Source: Beta vulgaris subsp. vulgaris (taxonomy: Eukaryota; Streptophyta; Magnoliopsida; Caryophyllales; Amaranthaceae). From it: a stretch of 64,000 nucleotides of DNA. A model generated the notes under the pieces. The model saw only the letters and a program-made list of their open reading frames with translations. It did no database searches and was not told the origin of the DNA. Of the stretch, positions 1 through 12,200 are shown in pieces (position 1 is the stretch's first letter; each line of letters begins with the position of its first letter). A program made the position numbers and the translations under genes. Location: positions 55,921,342 through 55,985,341 of the forward strand of contig NC_079204.1 in NCBI RefSeq assembly GCF_026745355.1, written 5' to 3'.

Positions 1-876
1 TCTTTAGTGGCGTTTGATTCCATAACCTTTAAATTATGAGATACAAATCTTATCACTAAACTAAGTACTACTTGATACCCTTTATCTATTTTAGTAGAAA
101 TACGGGTTGTTTCTTTTGCATAAGTATGCTTTTCCAATTCTGTGTTTTGGAAAAGTTTAAGTAACATGAATAGGCTTTCTTAAAGTTAAAATACCTCTGT
201 TTAGATTTTTTTCCTCATAAATATCTCTATCTAAAATATACAACTTATAGTTCAATTTTTTGTTTTTGGAAAATGTGCTTTAAGCAGTTGTGAATTCACT
301 TGGGGAGCGTTTGTTAATTGCAAACTCAACATATATGAGCCCATTGGTCCTAAACTTAAATAACTTATTCAAGTTTAAACTCTGAATTTGATATGATTAA
401 ACTCATTAGTCCCAAATTAAACTCATTTGAACATATATTTCTTTCAAATAAGACAAATCAAATATATAGGATTATGAAAGTTTGTATACACCACATTAAA
501 GGTTGTCCACCTTATCTTAAAGACAAAAATGTCACTCTTATAAATTGAGGAATTCTCATATGTCTCTATTGGACAAAAAATAAGGAATTTTTGTAAAAAA
601 AAAAATTAGGAATTTTTTTGCACAAATTGAGAATATCAAGAGTTTAAAAAAAGTTTATCAGGAGTATCCTATATACATACAGATTTAGAAAATGTGACCA
701 ATACTTAGTTATCTAATTAAAATAATTTACTCGAACCCAAACTTTACTTAAAAATTAAAATTACATACAAGTCGAAAATCAAATCGAATGAATCATCCTC
801 AACAAATGAGAATAATGATCTGACGGCCCGAACCAATCCAAACATTATTTTATGTTCGTTTATATCGTTATGTTTA
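1..876. other. AT-rich intergenic DNA, no gene seen
   Basis: I see no coding potential, RNA gene or clear transposon end in this stretch. It is AT-rich and ends at the target-site duplication of the MULE-like element that follows. Confidence 0.6.
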
Positions 877-885
877 TAAGTTATA

Positions 886-1963
886 GGAATAATTGATTTA
901 ATCAGTCCCAACTATGGGCATCCTGACAAAAACAGTCTCAACTATCGTTTTTTATTGTTCATTCCCAACTTTGAAGGGTGTTTTACAATAGTAGTTCGAG
1001 CAGGTAATTTGCCTTTTTTTTTTTTTGCTATCTTCTTCCTCTCTCCCTCCATCCTTCCTTCACTGCTCCCTCCTCTTCTCAACTGCCACCCATCCCTCTC
1101 ACCTTCCACCCCATTACCCACTACCCACTAAGCCATTCCCCACCTCCCCTAACTCCTCACCTGCCAACCCTCCTCCTTCCCCGCTACCCACCCTTCCCTA
1201 GCCAATCCTCCCCCCACCACCCATCCCCTGCCCCTGCCAATAATCCTCCTCTCGCCTGTAAAACTCCCTGCACCCGAAACCCCTGCTCCAGCCACCCCTC
1301 CCCCGAAATCTCTCATTCCTTCAGCTCCCCTTCCCTAGCCACCCATTATGTCCCCAAACCCCTCCCTTGCTCCAGCCACCCCTCCTCCGCCCTAAAACTC
1401 ACTCCCTTGTCCCGCTACCACCACCCTCGAAATCACTTCGAAATACCTCCCACACCCTCGAAATCACCCCCAAAACATCTCCCTCACCCACGGAACACCT
1501 CCCCTATCCCCGAAACACCTCCGCCACCTTTCAAGCCACCTCTCGAAAACCCTTAAAGATGAAGGCGAGAGAGAAATAGGGAGGATGCAGGGGATTGGGA
1601 TTGGGGGTTAGAGGATGGGTGGCGGACATAGTAGGGGCGTTCTAGGACTGCGGGGTGGGAGCTGGGAGAAGGATGTGCGGGGTGGAGGGGTGAGGGTGGT
1701 GGCATTGGTGGTTGTATGGTGGTGGGGTGGCAGGGGAAGGGGAGGAAGGAGAAAGACTGAAAGAGTGGTAAAAAAAACTGGTGAAAGAAAAATAAAAATA
1801 AGGGATAATTCATTTTTTTACTGGTTTAGCAAGTCACCAATCCACTTGGACCACTAGTGTAAAGGTGGGGTTAAAGTTGGGGCTGAACAATAAAAAACGA
1901 TAGTTGAGACTGTTTTTGTGAGGATGCCCATAATTGGTTGGGAGTGTTTAAATCAAATTTTCC
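886..1963. mobile_element. Non-autonomous MULE-like foldback element
   Basis: The element is bounded by a perfect 9-bp direct repeat, TAAGTTATA, at 877-885 and 1964-1972. It has terminal inverted repeats of about 100 bp, which share the blocks ATGGGCATCCT and ACAGTCTCAACTATCG. A 9-bp duplication with long inverted repeats is characteristic of Mutator-like elements. The interior is strongly strand-asymmetric: about 1010-1560 is nearly pure pyrimidine and about 1560-1800 is purine-rich, so the whole element can fold back. No transposase is present. The proline-rich or glycine-rich reading frames inside it come from this base skew and are not genes. Confidence 0.85.
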
Positions 1964-2222
1964 TAAGTTATAATTCATCCTCTATTAATGACCCGACCCG
2001 ATCCGATCCGATCCAAACATCCTTTTATCTCCACTTATACATCCTAAAACAAGTTTCCCTTTCAAAAGAATCAAATCTCCAACAACCTTAATGTAGAAGT
2101 TGCATACTTTTTGTTGTTACGAGTCCAAATCATGAATGAAGTCAATTGAGTGAAGTCATGGATGAAGTCATAATAATAAAGTGGCTACATTTATTCCAAT
2201 CTCATTCTGTCATTCATTATTC

Positions 2223-2230
2223 ATATAAAG
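2223..2230 (+). promoter_or_regulatory. TATA box candidate, AKR copy 1
   Basis: ATATAAAG lies about 105 bp upstream of the ATG at 2332, a normal distance for a plant TATA box plus a short 5' leader. Confidence 0.4.
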
Positions 2231-2331
2231 GTTCTTTTTTCCCAGTAAAGTTTGCATTTGAAGTGGGTTAGGATTATCATCAGCTTTCTCAGTACAGAGG
2301 AGAGAGAAAATCAAAGAGATTGATACTAAAA

Positions 2332-5300
2332 ATGGCGGAAGTGAGGAAGATGAAGTTGGGTTCACAAGGTTTGGAGGTTTCAATTCAAGGGTTTGGATGT
2401 GCAGGATTAGTTCGACCCCCAAAACCAGAAAATGAGATGATTGCACTAATTCACCATGCCATTAATTCTGGCATCACTTTTCTTGATACTGCTGATATTT
2501 ATGGCCCATTTACTAGTGAAATTCTTGTGGGCAAGGTACAATTTTCTCTTATTTTGGTTAATTTTGGAGATTAGTTGTAACTTTATGCATGTACTAAGGA
2601 CCTGTTCTCCCCCAGCTTATTTTCAGTTCAGTTTGGTGACAATACTTTTACTCTCACCTATCACTATTCATTTCAGTTCAATTAAATTTAGTTCAATTCA
2701 ATTCAGTTTAGCTGTTTTATGCCGAAGAGAACATACCCTAATTGATGGGATTGATTGTGTGATTAAATGATGGGTTTTGATCTGTGGGTTTTGTAGGAAA
2801 GGTTCAAATTTTTCATCTTTTTGATTTTTTTGGTTTATGATTGTATTAGTATGTGGTAAATTAATGGAATTTGTATGGTGAATCTTGTGCTTAAGTTATT
2901 ACCCTTTCTTTTTGTAGTGTATACTACTACAATTGTTCACTTAATTTCCCATTTTGTGCGGAGATTATTTTGGAGGTGAGGCTCAAATCAAATGTTTTTA
3001 TTTGTTTGATGGGTCTTGTCTGTTATATAAACTGGGTACAAAGTTACCCACTTTTGATTTATTGGTAATTCTATGCTTGTATGCAATAAAATTGACCTAG
3101 TTTAGGCTTTTAGGGTGCATTTTCTTTAGCTTAATAAGTTAATAGTAAGTTTTAGGAAAGTATAGATTTAGATAAGTTCCAGTAAATTCAGATAGTTCAG
3201 ATAATCTATGTTTATATTTAAAACAGTTAAATAAGTATGTCCCAATATACTCATATGAGCTCCAATAAGCTTCAATAAGTTCACTAAGATTCAGGTGAAG
3301 AGAACGCACTCATAATACGAGGGCCTTTCGTATCGAGTTAATAAATGCCTTTTTTTGTGATGGTATGTATAAATTGATGGACAGTATGGTGGTTCGGGTG
3401 CAAAAGTTCCCAACTTTCAATTAGGATTAAACTGTAACTAATTGTATACAACATTATGAGGAACTGCAAACTTCTCAGTGTTGTTTTACATTAGGCTTTT
3501 GAATCTGCATCTAAAAATCAAAGCATTTTGGCATTCAACTTTCACATTATGTTGTTTAAGATGATTTTTTCTAGATCTGTAAAAACATTGAACTTTTTCT
3601 ATTGATGAATCAGGCTCTAAAAGGAGGGATGAGGGAGAAGGTGCAATTGGCGACCAAATTTGGGTTTAAACGTGTTAATGGTGAGATGGAGGTACAGGGT
3701 GATCCTGCCTATGTGAGGGAAGCTTGTGAGGCTAGCTTGAAGAGACTTGATGTTGATTGCATAGACCTTTATTATCAGCATCGTGTTGATACTCGTGTTC
3801 CAATTGAAGTCACAGTAAGTGCTCTAATAAACATAGTTTACCCCCTTGTTTTTTGTTGTTTCCGAACTCGTCTGTTTACTTTGATGTGCTAGTGAACTTT
3901 ACTCTTTGGTTTTTATGTTTGGAACCTGTTTAGCTACTACTATTTAAGGTTACAATAAGTGCATGAAGTCACTTTCACTATGCACTTTCACTTGATCTTT
4001 GCGGCTATTTATACAACACATACCATGAATATGCTATAAATCCATCAGGGGGAGGCGCATTTAAGGTAGTGCAATATAATTCAGGCAGAAGTGTCTTGAG
4101 AAGGAAGATAAGAGAGTTAGTTAGCGGCATACTACTATAAATAAGAGATGATTAGGAAAGAAATTGCATGTTGAAAATTGATTAGTATTTGGGTGAGCAG
4201 AGTTCAATGGGAGAGAACAAGCCTCAAAAGCTTGTAATTATCTTTACATTTTGCTGTATTTTCAGTTGATCAACCAAATCTTCTTCTTCTTCCTTATTAT
4301 CTGCCATTGATGATGCTTAAGCTGTGTTAATTCTTAGCAAATGGTATCACAGCAGGCAATTCATGGAAATTAACTGCTGAATTTATGTTTTCGTTTTTTG
4401 TTTAAAAAAAAATAAATCTGCAATGGAGGTTGCAGGCAGAAACGCAGTGCAACAAATGCAACCGTGGATCCGAGAAGAGTTGGTGTACATCACACACTAA
4501 TTTAGCAGAATAGTTGAATACTCCCTCCGGTCTTTATTAGTTTACCCCTTTCTTTTGCATTGGCTTTTAGGAGAAATAATGTTCTGGGTCATAGAAAGAA
4601 AGAGAAACTATTATTTTATATTAATGTGGAATGAATGTGTGATGAAAAGTTAGTGGTCCCATTCCAAAAATAGAAACAAAAGAAAGGAGTAAACTAATAA
4701 GGGACATTCCAAAAAGGAATACGAGTAAACTAATAAAGACCGGAGGGAGTACTAACTTTTTCCTTAGGGGTGGGTGTTTCCAGAAATATATAATAATATG
4801 AACTGAGACAATATAAAACATGAGATGGTTAAGGATCTACTTTGTAATGAGTGGTCAAACATCATACTTCTGCGTTTACTAAATAAATCTAACACTTTGA
4901 CTTTTACGTTTGTCATCCCGCAACTTTGAGAGTCTACATTTCAAAAATATACAACAGTCTATAACTTAACATTTTTTTATATATATTGATAGAAAAGTGT
5001 GGTTGGATTAGGAATGGAGGAAAATCTGTATATGTTAATGAATTAAGTTATTTATATATTGGTAGAAAAATGTGGTTGGATCAAGAATGGAGGAAAATCT
5101 GTATATGTTAATGAATTAAGTTTTTTCACGGTGATAGATCTTGTTGACTGATAAAAGTGCTTCCAATCGCCGAAAAATATATTCCGTGTCTTTTTTTAGT
5201 TGTTATATTTTACTATTTAGACATGTCTCTTTTTAGTTGCTACATTTCCCAAATATTTTTACTTTTAGTATGTGATACCCACATATTATTTACCGTTATA

Positions 5301-7257
5301 CCCTTACTTTTGTCTTCATCACACAAAAAGACAACTACTTTATGCTTTATCGTTCTACTTTTCAATGGTCCCCACATGTTTCCTTGGTCTGTGTGCTAAA
5401 TTAAATGTAGCAACTAAAAAAAGACGGAGGGAGTAGCATATAGGGATCATTTCATTGCCGAGTTTGACTGATATAGTAGGTAAATGAGGCAGACTTGTAG
5501 AGAGAAACAAGGGTTGAAAACGTATACCAAAGTTAACACATAAGAAAGGGGAAAGCCCTTCTGCTGCATACCAATTTCATAACTGTAAATGAGGTATGGT
5601 ATGAAGTAGATTAAGATGCACATACCATATGGCTGAAGTTCGTCTTCTCGCTGTCGTATCTGCTTTTTTTCGTTGTAAATTGATGAGATGTATGCATCAT
5701 TTCAGCTGTTAAATAGTTTAACCGGTCAAAAATCTGTTAGATGTTACAATTGATGGCTGGTTCATGCTTTGGCTGCATCCCAAAACTGAACCAGAATGTT
5801 TGGTTTTCAATGTTCAGTATGTTCCGAAATTATAATATTTTGTTTTTTTCGTCCATTGCTGCTGCTGCTGTCCAATGTTCCAGATGGGAGAACTTAAAAA
5901 GCTGGTTGAAGAGGGAAAGATTAAGTATGTTGGTCTATCAGAAGCATGTGCTGTGACAATCAGGAGGGCTCATGCCGTCCACCCTATAACAGCTGTGCAG
6001 ATGGAGTGGTCATTGTGGACACGAGATTTAGAGGAAGAAATAGTGCCTACCTGCAGGTTAGTCCACCTTTCACTTCTTCCTTTTTACAGAAATTTTCCTG
6101 TAAACTTTTTCAAACACAAACTCTACTAATTTCACTAAGATCGGTGATTTCACTAGTCGTTGTGAGTTGTAATCACTAAGTAGTTAAAAATCTTGTTTAA
6201 TGTTAAACAGAGAACTTGGCATTGGGATTGTTGCATATAGCCCGCTAGGACGTGGATTCTTTTCTGTAGGGCCTAAGGTGGTCGAAAGCTTCAACGAAGG
6301 GGATTACAGAAAGGTCTGTTCAATTCTCCTGATATTGCATTCAACAATGCTGGTCTTCTCAGTATCTCAGATTATTTTAAAAGCTTGCAAGACTTTGAAA
6401 AGTTCCAATCATATAATGTTAATTCATTTCTCAACCAAGTTTTAAAAGCCTCTAATAGGAAAAATTCCAACTTCAGATTACAATGGACAATTGAATGCAC
6501 GCATCTGGAAACTGTTATGTACATCTATTTGCTATGAAGTGGTAGGTCACATTGTTCTGTACAGAACAATGAAGCCCTATAAGTTGCCTTCGATTGCAGC
6601 AAAAGTTTTAAAAGGAAAGTTTTAAGCGTAATAAAGCTGGGAAAAGAGTGTGATCCATCTAATTTTTTTCCTCTATTATGATCTCTACTGTTAGCACTTA
6701 GCAGATTGAAACATTTATACTTGTCAAGTAGGTAAACAAAATTTGAAATCAAAATCGAAGAATCGTTCATGAACTTGCACTCAAGTCAATAGTTAATGGT
6801 TCCAGTCATTCCTAAACATGTTAGATTTCCTAACATTTTAATTTCTACTATACTTGCCTTCATTACATACCCACCCTCTTGTATTTTCTTAATAATTTTG
6901 CTGATATGTTCTCTGTAGAATATACCGAGGTTCCTGCCTGAAAACCTTGAGCATAACAAACATGTTTTTGAACGGGTGAGCGAAATGGCAGCAAGGAAAG
7001 GGTGCACTGCATCACAGCTCGCTCTTGCTTGGGTTCATCATCGTGGGGGCGACGTTTGTCCTATCCCAGGCACAAGCAAGCTCAACAATCTGGACCTAAA
7101 CATTGCAGCCTTGTCAGTGAAACTTACACCTGATGATTTAGCTAAACTCGAGTCTTTCGCGTCAGGTGATAATGTGAAGGGTGATAGAATATGGACCAAA
7201 ACCTTTTCTTGGCTGGACTCTGATACTCCACCTTTATCTTCTTGGCAAACATCATGA
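2332..7257 (+). CDS. Aldo-keto reductase (AKR13/PCNT115-like), copy 1, five exons
   Basis: Exons are 2332-2535, 3614-3814, 5884-6056, 6211-6313 and 6919-7257, joined in frame with GT..AG introns to give 339 residues, the usual family length. The product should be a cytosolic NADP(H)-dependent oxidoreductase of aldehydes or ketones with a TIM-barrel fold. The catalytic tetrad is visible as Asp52, Tyr57, Lys83 and His124, and the C-terminal cofactor motif PIPGTSK lies in exon 5. The ATG at 2332 was chosen because it gives the same MAxxxRxxKLGSQG start as the other three copies. This copy is unusual. The loop that reads [14 protein letters not shown] in its neighbours reads [11 protein letters not shown] here, three residues shorter, close to the expected cofactor site. 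It is the first gene of a four-gene head-to-tail array. The family assignment is firm and the substrate is unknown. Confidence 0.88.
2606..2745. repeat. TTCAG-rich repeat element in AKR1 intron 1
   Basis: This is a run of degenerate TTCAGTT/TTCAATT pentamer-like units, flanked by weakly inverted ends (CTGTTCTCCCCCAGC and GCCGAAGAGAACA). Related runs occur at about 9903, 21690 and 28345. Confidence 0.5.
3113..3311. mobile_element. Small MITE-like element in AKR1 intron 2 region
   Basis: The ends GGGTGCATTTTCTTTAGCTTA and (inverted) GAGTGCGTTCTCTTCACCTGA match imperfectly. Lying within intron 1 (2536-3613), it carries no coding sequence. The ends are approximate because no clean target duplication is visible. 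Confidence 0.45.
4521..4749. mobile_element. Stowaway-type MITE (AKR1 intron 2)
   Basis: Terminal inverted repeats CTCCCTCCGGTCTTTATTAG and its complement are flanked by TA at 4519-4520 and 4750-4751. The length is 229 bp. TA duplications with CTCCCTCCG ends are typical of the Tc1/mariner-derived Stowaway group. A close relative lies at 24933-25160. Confidence 0.85.
4982..5123. repeat. Tandem duplication, period about 72 bp
   Basis: Two adjacent near-identical copies share GTGTGGTTGGAT and GGAATGGAGGAAAATCTG-type blocks, offset by 72 bp, inside AKR1 intron 2. Confidence 0.75.
5160..5434. mobile_element. Degenerate Stowaway-type MITE
   Basis: The right end AGACGGAGGGAG is intact at 5423-5434. 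The left end (CTTCCAATCGCCG) is degraded but is followed by TTTTTTTAGTTG, the inverse of CAACTAAAAAAAG at the right end. Confidence 0.5.
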
Positions 7258-7267
7258 ACCAGACCAT

Positions 7268-8074
7268 TGTAGGAATGGATGTTTTCAAGTACTCTGACCT
7301 TGATGGCAATATATAGAGAGAGTTTTTCAGTTGTATCAGTATATCTTACTTTTATAATTTGTAACACTACCCCTGTTTTATATAATTTGCTAGTGAAGTA
7401 TAGTGTTTCAAACTATATAATAATTCATATTTCACTTGTTTAATCTCAAATTACATTCTACAATTTGGGACATTGCTCTAGCCAATAACTAGTTCACAAG
7501 CAATAAACACATATTCAGAGATAAATTTCAATAGTGTTAACATAAGTGGAATGCTTTCCATACAAAAATTACACTAAAATTAATTTTTTGATGAATGGAT
7601 GTATTCAAGTATATAAGAGTGAAGCAATGATATTCCCATACCGGGTATGTGCTAATACCATGGCATTTATGTAATTTTTATGACAAAAGTAGTATTAAAA
7701 AATTATATAAAAAAAGTTTTTCATTTTTTTTTTGGGGAGCTTATTAGTTGAAATCTTAAATCATATCTGGGCTACATCAAATCATATCAGTTCGCTATTA
7801 AATCATATCTGAGTTACATCTAATCATATCAAGTAACTGATATGGGAAAAGTTGTCCATAGCGAGTACGGGACTATACTTTCTCTATAAGAGTGTACTAC
7901 TTTTGATGGCAGTGGTAACAGGATATGGTTCTTTTTTTTTTTCAACAAAGGTCTGCTGCTCATGACAATTCAGCAAATTGGAAGTAGTGACACTTGGCAG
8001 TCGGCAGTTGGCAGAAACAATTTGCTTTGCCACATGGCAGAACAATGACATCGAAACAAATTTTTCTAGCTTTA
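7268..8074. other. AKR1-AKR2 spacer without gene
   Basis: This is the 3' flank of AKR1 and then AT-rich spacer. A short local repetition of AAATCATATCTG-like units lies at about 7755-7830. I see no gene. Confidence 0.5.
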
Positions 8075-8076
8075 TA

Positions 8077-8696
8077 CTCCCATCGTCCCATAATACAAGT
8101 TCTGATTATGTTTTTACACGGAAATTAATATAAAGTAGAATCTTGTTTTATTTCAATACAAATATTAATTTTTATTAGGAAAAACTTATATTGTTATTTC
8201 TTTTTAACAAAAATAAAAAACTGAATATTAATGTTGCATGGTTTAATGTGTAGAGGAGCTTAATACGATAAAAGATTTCAATTTGTCATTAGTAATGGTG
8301 CATTGGAAGCTGAAATTATGAGGACATTTTGAAAATTAAATTATTTTTATGAGGGTATTTTGATTTTTGGGCATAATTATTTATTGAAAATAGAAATATG
8401 ACTTATATTTTGGGACACCTTATAAAGAAACATGACTTATACTCCATCTGTTTCAAAATATAAGGCATTTATGCTCTACAAAAATTTACTTTGACCACAT
8501 ATATCTCTCAAATATGATAAATAAAAATTATAAAAATTATACCGTTGGATTCGTCTTGAAAAATATTATAATAACATTATTTTTTAAAATTTTCTATCAA
8601 CATAAATTGAGAGTAATAAACGGTCAACATTCGACCTCGAATATCGTACATGCCTTATATTTTGAAACGAAGGGAGTATTATAGGACGGAGGGAAG
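8077..8696. mobile_element. Stowaway-type MITE interrupted by a second MITE
   Basis: The outer ends are CTCCCATCGTCCCATAATAC and GGACGGAGGGAAG, flanked by TA. The 3' end is split by another element inserted at a TA dinucleotide (8442-8676). Removing that insert restores the inverted end of the outer element. Confidence 0.7.
8442..8676. mobile_element. Stowaway-type MITE nested in the previous one
   Basis: Its ends are CTCCATCTGTTTCAAAATAT and ATATTTTGAAACGAAGGGAG, with TA at 8440-8441 and 8677-8678. The length is 235 bp. Confidence 0.8.
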
Positions 8697-8703
8697 TATA
8701 ATA

Positions 8704-8960
8704 CTTCCTCCGTTTCGTTTTAAATGAAACGTTTGCTTTTTCACGTAACCCAACGCGCTTCTTTAGTGATTAATATCTACAGTTGTGTACGCGTAAAAAA
8801 TATAAAAAAGTTATAATTTGATAGTATGCATCGAGATGAATCTAACAAGATCCCACTTGACTATGTTTTTCTTTATATAATAGCGATAAATTGGAGTCAA
8901 AATTGATCAATGAATAGTGTCATTTCATCCAATGTTTCATTTAAAACAGAACGGAGGAAG
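8704..8960. mobile_element. Stowaway-type MITE adjacent to the nested pair
   Basis: The ends CTTCCTCCGTTTCGTTTTAA and TTAAAACAGAACGGAGGAAG are flanked by TA on both sides. The length is 257 bp. It lies about 280 bp upstream of AKR2. Confidence 0.8.
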
Positions 8961-9129
8961 TATAATAATGATTACTCTGTATACTGTATTGAGAGACAGA
9001 TTAGGCTGCTCAATCTTTCATTTACAATTGCATAAGTGCATAGCTCACATCTTTATTTCCATGAGCTCACCAGTTACGTATGTAATCAAGAAAATTCTCT
9101 ACTTTTTTACATTTCAACAAACTTACCAT

Positions 9130-9137
9130 TATAAATA
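9130..9137 (+). promoter_or_regulatory. TATA box, AKR copy 2
   Basis: TATAAATA lies 107 bp before the last upstream base of the ATG at 9244. The preceding bases (TTTCAAC..AACT.ACCA.TATAAAT) match the promoter of AKR copy 3, which supports a real core promoter. Confidence 0.55.
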
Positions 9138-9243
9138 CACCCTTGTTCACAAAGTAGTTTACTCATACTCCCACACTTTCTCCTAAATAGCCAAAAAAAA
9201 CAGAGCAAAAACACTGAGTAAGAAAGAAAGAAACAAAGAAAAA

Positions 9244-12200
9244 ATGGCAAGTATAGTAAAGAGAATGAAGTTGGGTTCTCAAGGTTTAGATGTATCAGCT
9301 CAAGGTCTTGGTTGTATGGGAATGTCTGCTTTTTATGGCCCTCCAAAATCTGAGGAAGACATGATCACACTTATACACCATGCTATCAATATTGGCATTA
9401 CTTTTCTTGATACTTCTGACTTTTATGGACCTCATACCAATGAGATTCTCCTTGGCAAGGTAAGTTGATTTTATTTTTGGTCTCTTTGTTTGATTTTTTT
9501 TGGCATTGATTTTGATGAAGTTTTGAGTTTTTGTGGGTTAGTAGGTACTATTATGTGTTTGGTTAATGGTAATAAATGGTGATAATGTTAAGGGTTATGC
9601 TATATGCAGCTTTTAAGGTTGTATATAAGACATAAATATACTACTTAAAATGAAAATAAGTTGTGAATTTATGGAAATTTTTTGCATTAATCTATGTAAT
9701 AAATGATCAATTAATGCAACTTATTTCTATTTTTAACTTCTTATATACAGCCCTTAGGGTTGCATATAGCTTTTCCCTAATGTTAATACCCGTCCACGCA
9801 CAACGTGTTGCGTGCTAGATCATAGACGAAGTTCCATTATTATGAACATTGATAAGTGACATCCTAAAGAAAACGTATATGTAAGTTTATTACAATTAGG
9901 CGTTGTTCTTTTGACCCCTATTTCAGTTCATTTCACTTTAGCTCAGTTTAGCTCACATCAGTTGAGCTTAGTTCAGTTTGGTTTAATTCAGTTCAGTTAT
10001 TTTTTGAAGTTACCTGCAAACTTTAACTGATTTTATTTGATGAATCAGGCTCTGAAAGGAGGAATGAGAGAAAAGGTACAATTGGCAACCAAATTTGGGA
10101 TTAAAAGGGTTGATGGTAAGATCGAGGTGCGTGGTGATCCTGCCTATGTGAGAGCTTGTTGTGAGGCTAGCTTGAAGAGGCTTGACGTTGAATGCATAGA
10201 CCTTTATTATCAGCATCGCATCGATACGAGTGTTCCCATTGAAGTCACGGTGAGCGCCTTACTTGCCTTAAATCTGTTACTAGATGTTTGTGTTCCTGTC
10301 TACGGCCCGTTTTGTAAGAGGTCATAAATGGTGGGAATGGTAATGCATTATAGCGTAAATTTGTACTAAAAATCCAATGTCATTACCATTACACTAAATG
10401 CTATTTCATCCCAAGTTATCCATTTTCTTCCTAAAATCTCATTACCATCCGTTACCACTTGGGAAGATGGTATTGGGTGGTAATGATAATTTATAAAAGG
10501 AAACCCATGGTTTGTGATAAAGTTTTATTCTAAGATCATTGACACGAGAATTTCTCTACAAATTTACACTAAATTTCATTACCATTACCACGTAGTATTT
10601 ATGACCACTAACCAAACAGGGCGCTAGTGTACCATACACGCAAGGGTATTTCTTATTCCAAATGATTAACAAATGAGCAATCTATGAGCAAAATTTTAGT
10701 CTTGGTGTATGGTACACTCAAGTAAACAGTATAGGTTTCGAGAAAGTATAGGAAAATTTTAGCCTATAGATCGATTATTATTCGAGCTTTGGATCGTATA
10801 CTCATAATCATTACAATTGCTTCTACTATGATGTTTGTACTAATATGTTCATCTGTTTTTTAAATGGTTAGATGGGGGAACTTAAAAAACTGGTTGAAGA
10901 AGGAAAGATCAAGTACATTGGTCTATCGGAAGCATCTTCAGCAACAATCAGACGAGCACACGCAGTCCATCCAATAACAGCCATACAGATGGAGTGGTCT
11001 CTATGGTCACGAGATATAGAGGAAGACATAGTACCTACTTGCAGGTAAATCTACTATAATTCATCACTATTGCCTTTCAAGACGAGAAATCCGATTAATA
11101 AGAAAGGTCATACCATAATATTTGGAGCTTATCGTCAGAAAATAATCCATTTAGATAGTCTTTTGTGGCTCTGGTGGCAGCTAGATCAACGCATTATTGC
11201 TTCAAGAGAAGCTCCCATTGAAGTTCACTATGAGTCTTTAGGCACCTATCGTGAGATTTATGGTGCAGCATCTAATAATAAGAAGTGTAAAAAAAGAAAT
11301 TACTTTTATATACATTCGAACTATTGTTGGTCATATTTCTCTTTACCGAGAAATCAAGTATCATATTATTCACTTCACCAACATTGATCGAATATTTTTG
11401 ACTAATGTGAGACTATTGAACATTATCTTGTTCTAATATTGTTGTTGAACAGAGAACTTGGCATTGGCATTGTTCCGTATAGTCCTTTAGGACGTGGATT
11501 CTTTTCTTTGGGGCCGAAGGTGGTTGAAACTTATTATGAACATGACTATCGCAAGGTAACTTATAAGTTTTTTCGTATTCATATATTTCATCAAACTTGA
11601 AGGAGCTTCTAAAGCTAACACACAATTTGTCAATTTCAACTTAGTATTTCGATAAAAGGAACCAAACGTCACAAGAAATGGTCTAATACTTCAATTTGAT
11701 GTGAAATTGTATGTCAATTATGTTGCCTAGGCATATTGGATCACAATTTCATTCAAAATAACCTCTTTGCAATTATCAAGGACAGGGTAGTACCTTCACA
11801 ATGTATGGATAATTAAGGTTATGTACATCTAACTGCCCATTTGCTACATTAGGCAAAAATGTTGCTAGAGATATTTCTGCGTATAATGATATCATATGGT
11901 AGTACTAGTTTTATATGCACGCGATGCGTGCGAAAATACGTAGAATTTTTTTTTTAGGGGATGTAGAAATTCTTTTTTTATTTTTACATTTTTTATTTTT
12001 TTTAATTAAAGTAAGTAGTTAGAATAAAGATATAGTGAGGGTAAAATGGGGTTTCTAATATTTTGGTGTCCTATCCCTCTTCCCATATAGAATAGAGATG
12101 GTACATGTATATTCTTATGCATACTCGGAAAATTCTTACTTATTTCTACATATGCCCAAGTAACATGAATGTGAACTGTGGGTGCATTGTGATATCTTAA

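Noticed and set aside
1367..1857. Overlapping Pro-rich and Gly-rich frames on both strands
   Set aside because: They are produced by the pyrimidine/purine skew inside the MULE-like element.
11900..11945. GCACGCGATGCGTGCG motif (similar ones near 9787 and 28866) as a Helitron end
   Set aside because: The motif is a short palindrome shared by several plant repeats. I could not find a CTRR end, hairpin and A|T insertion site together.
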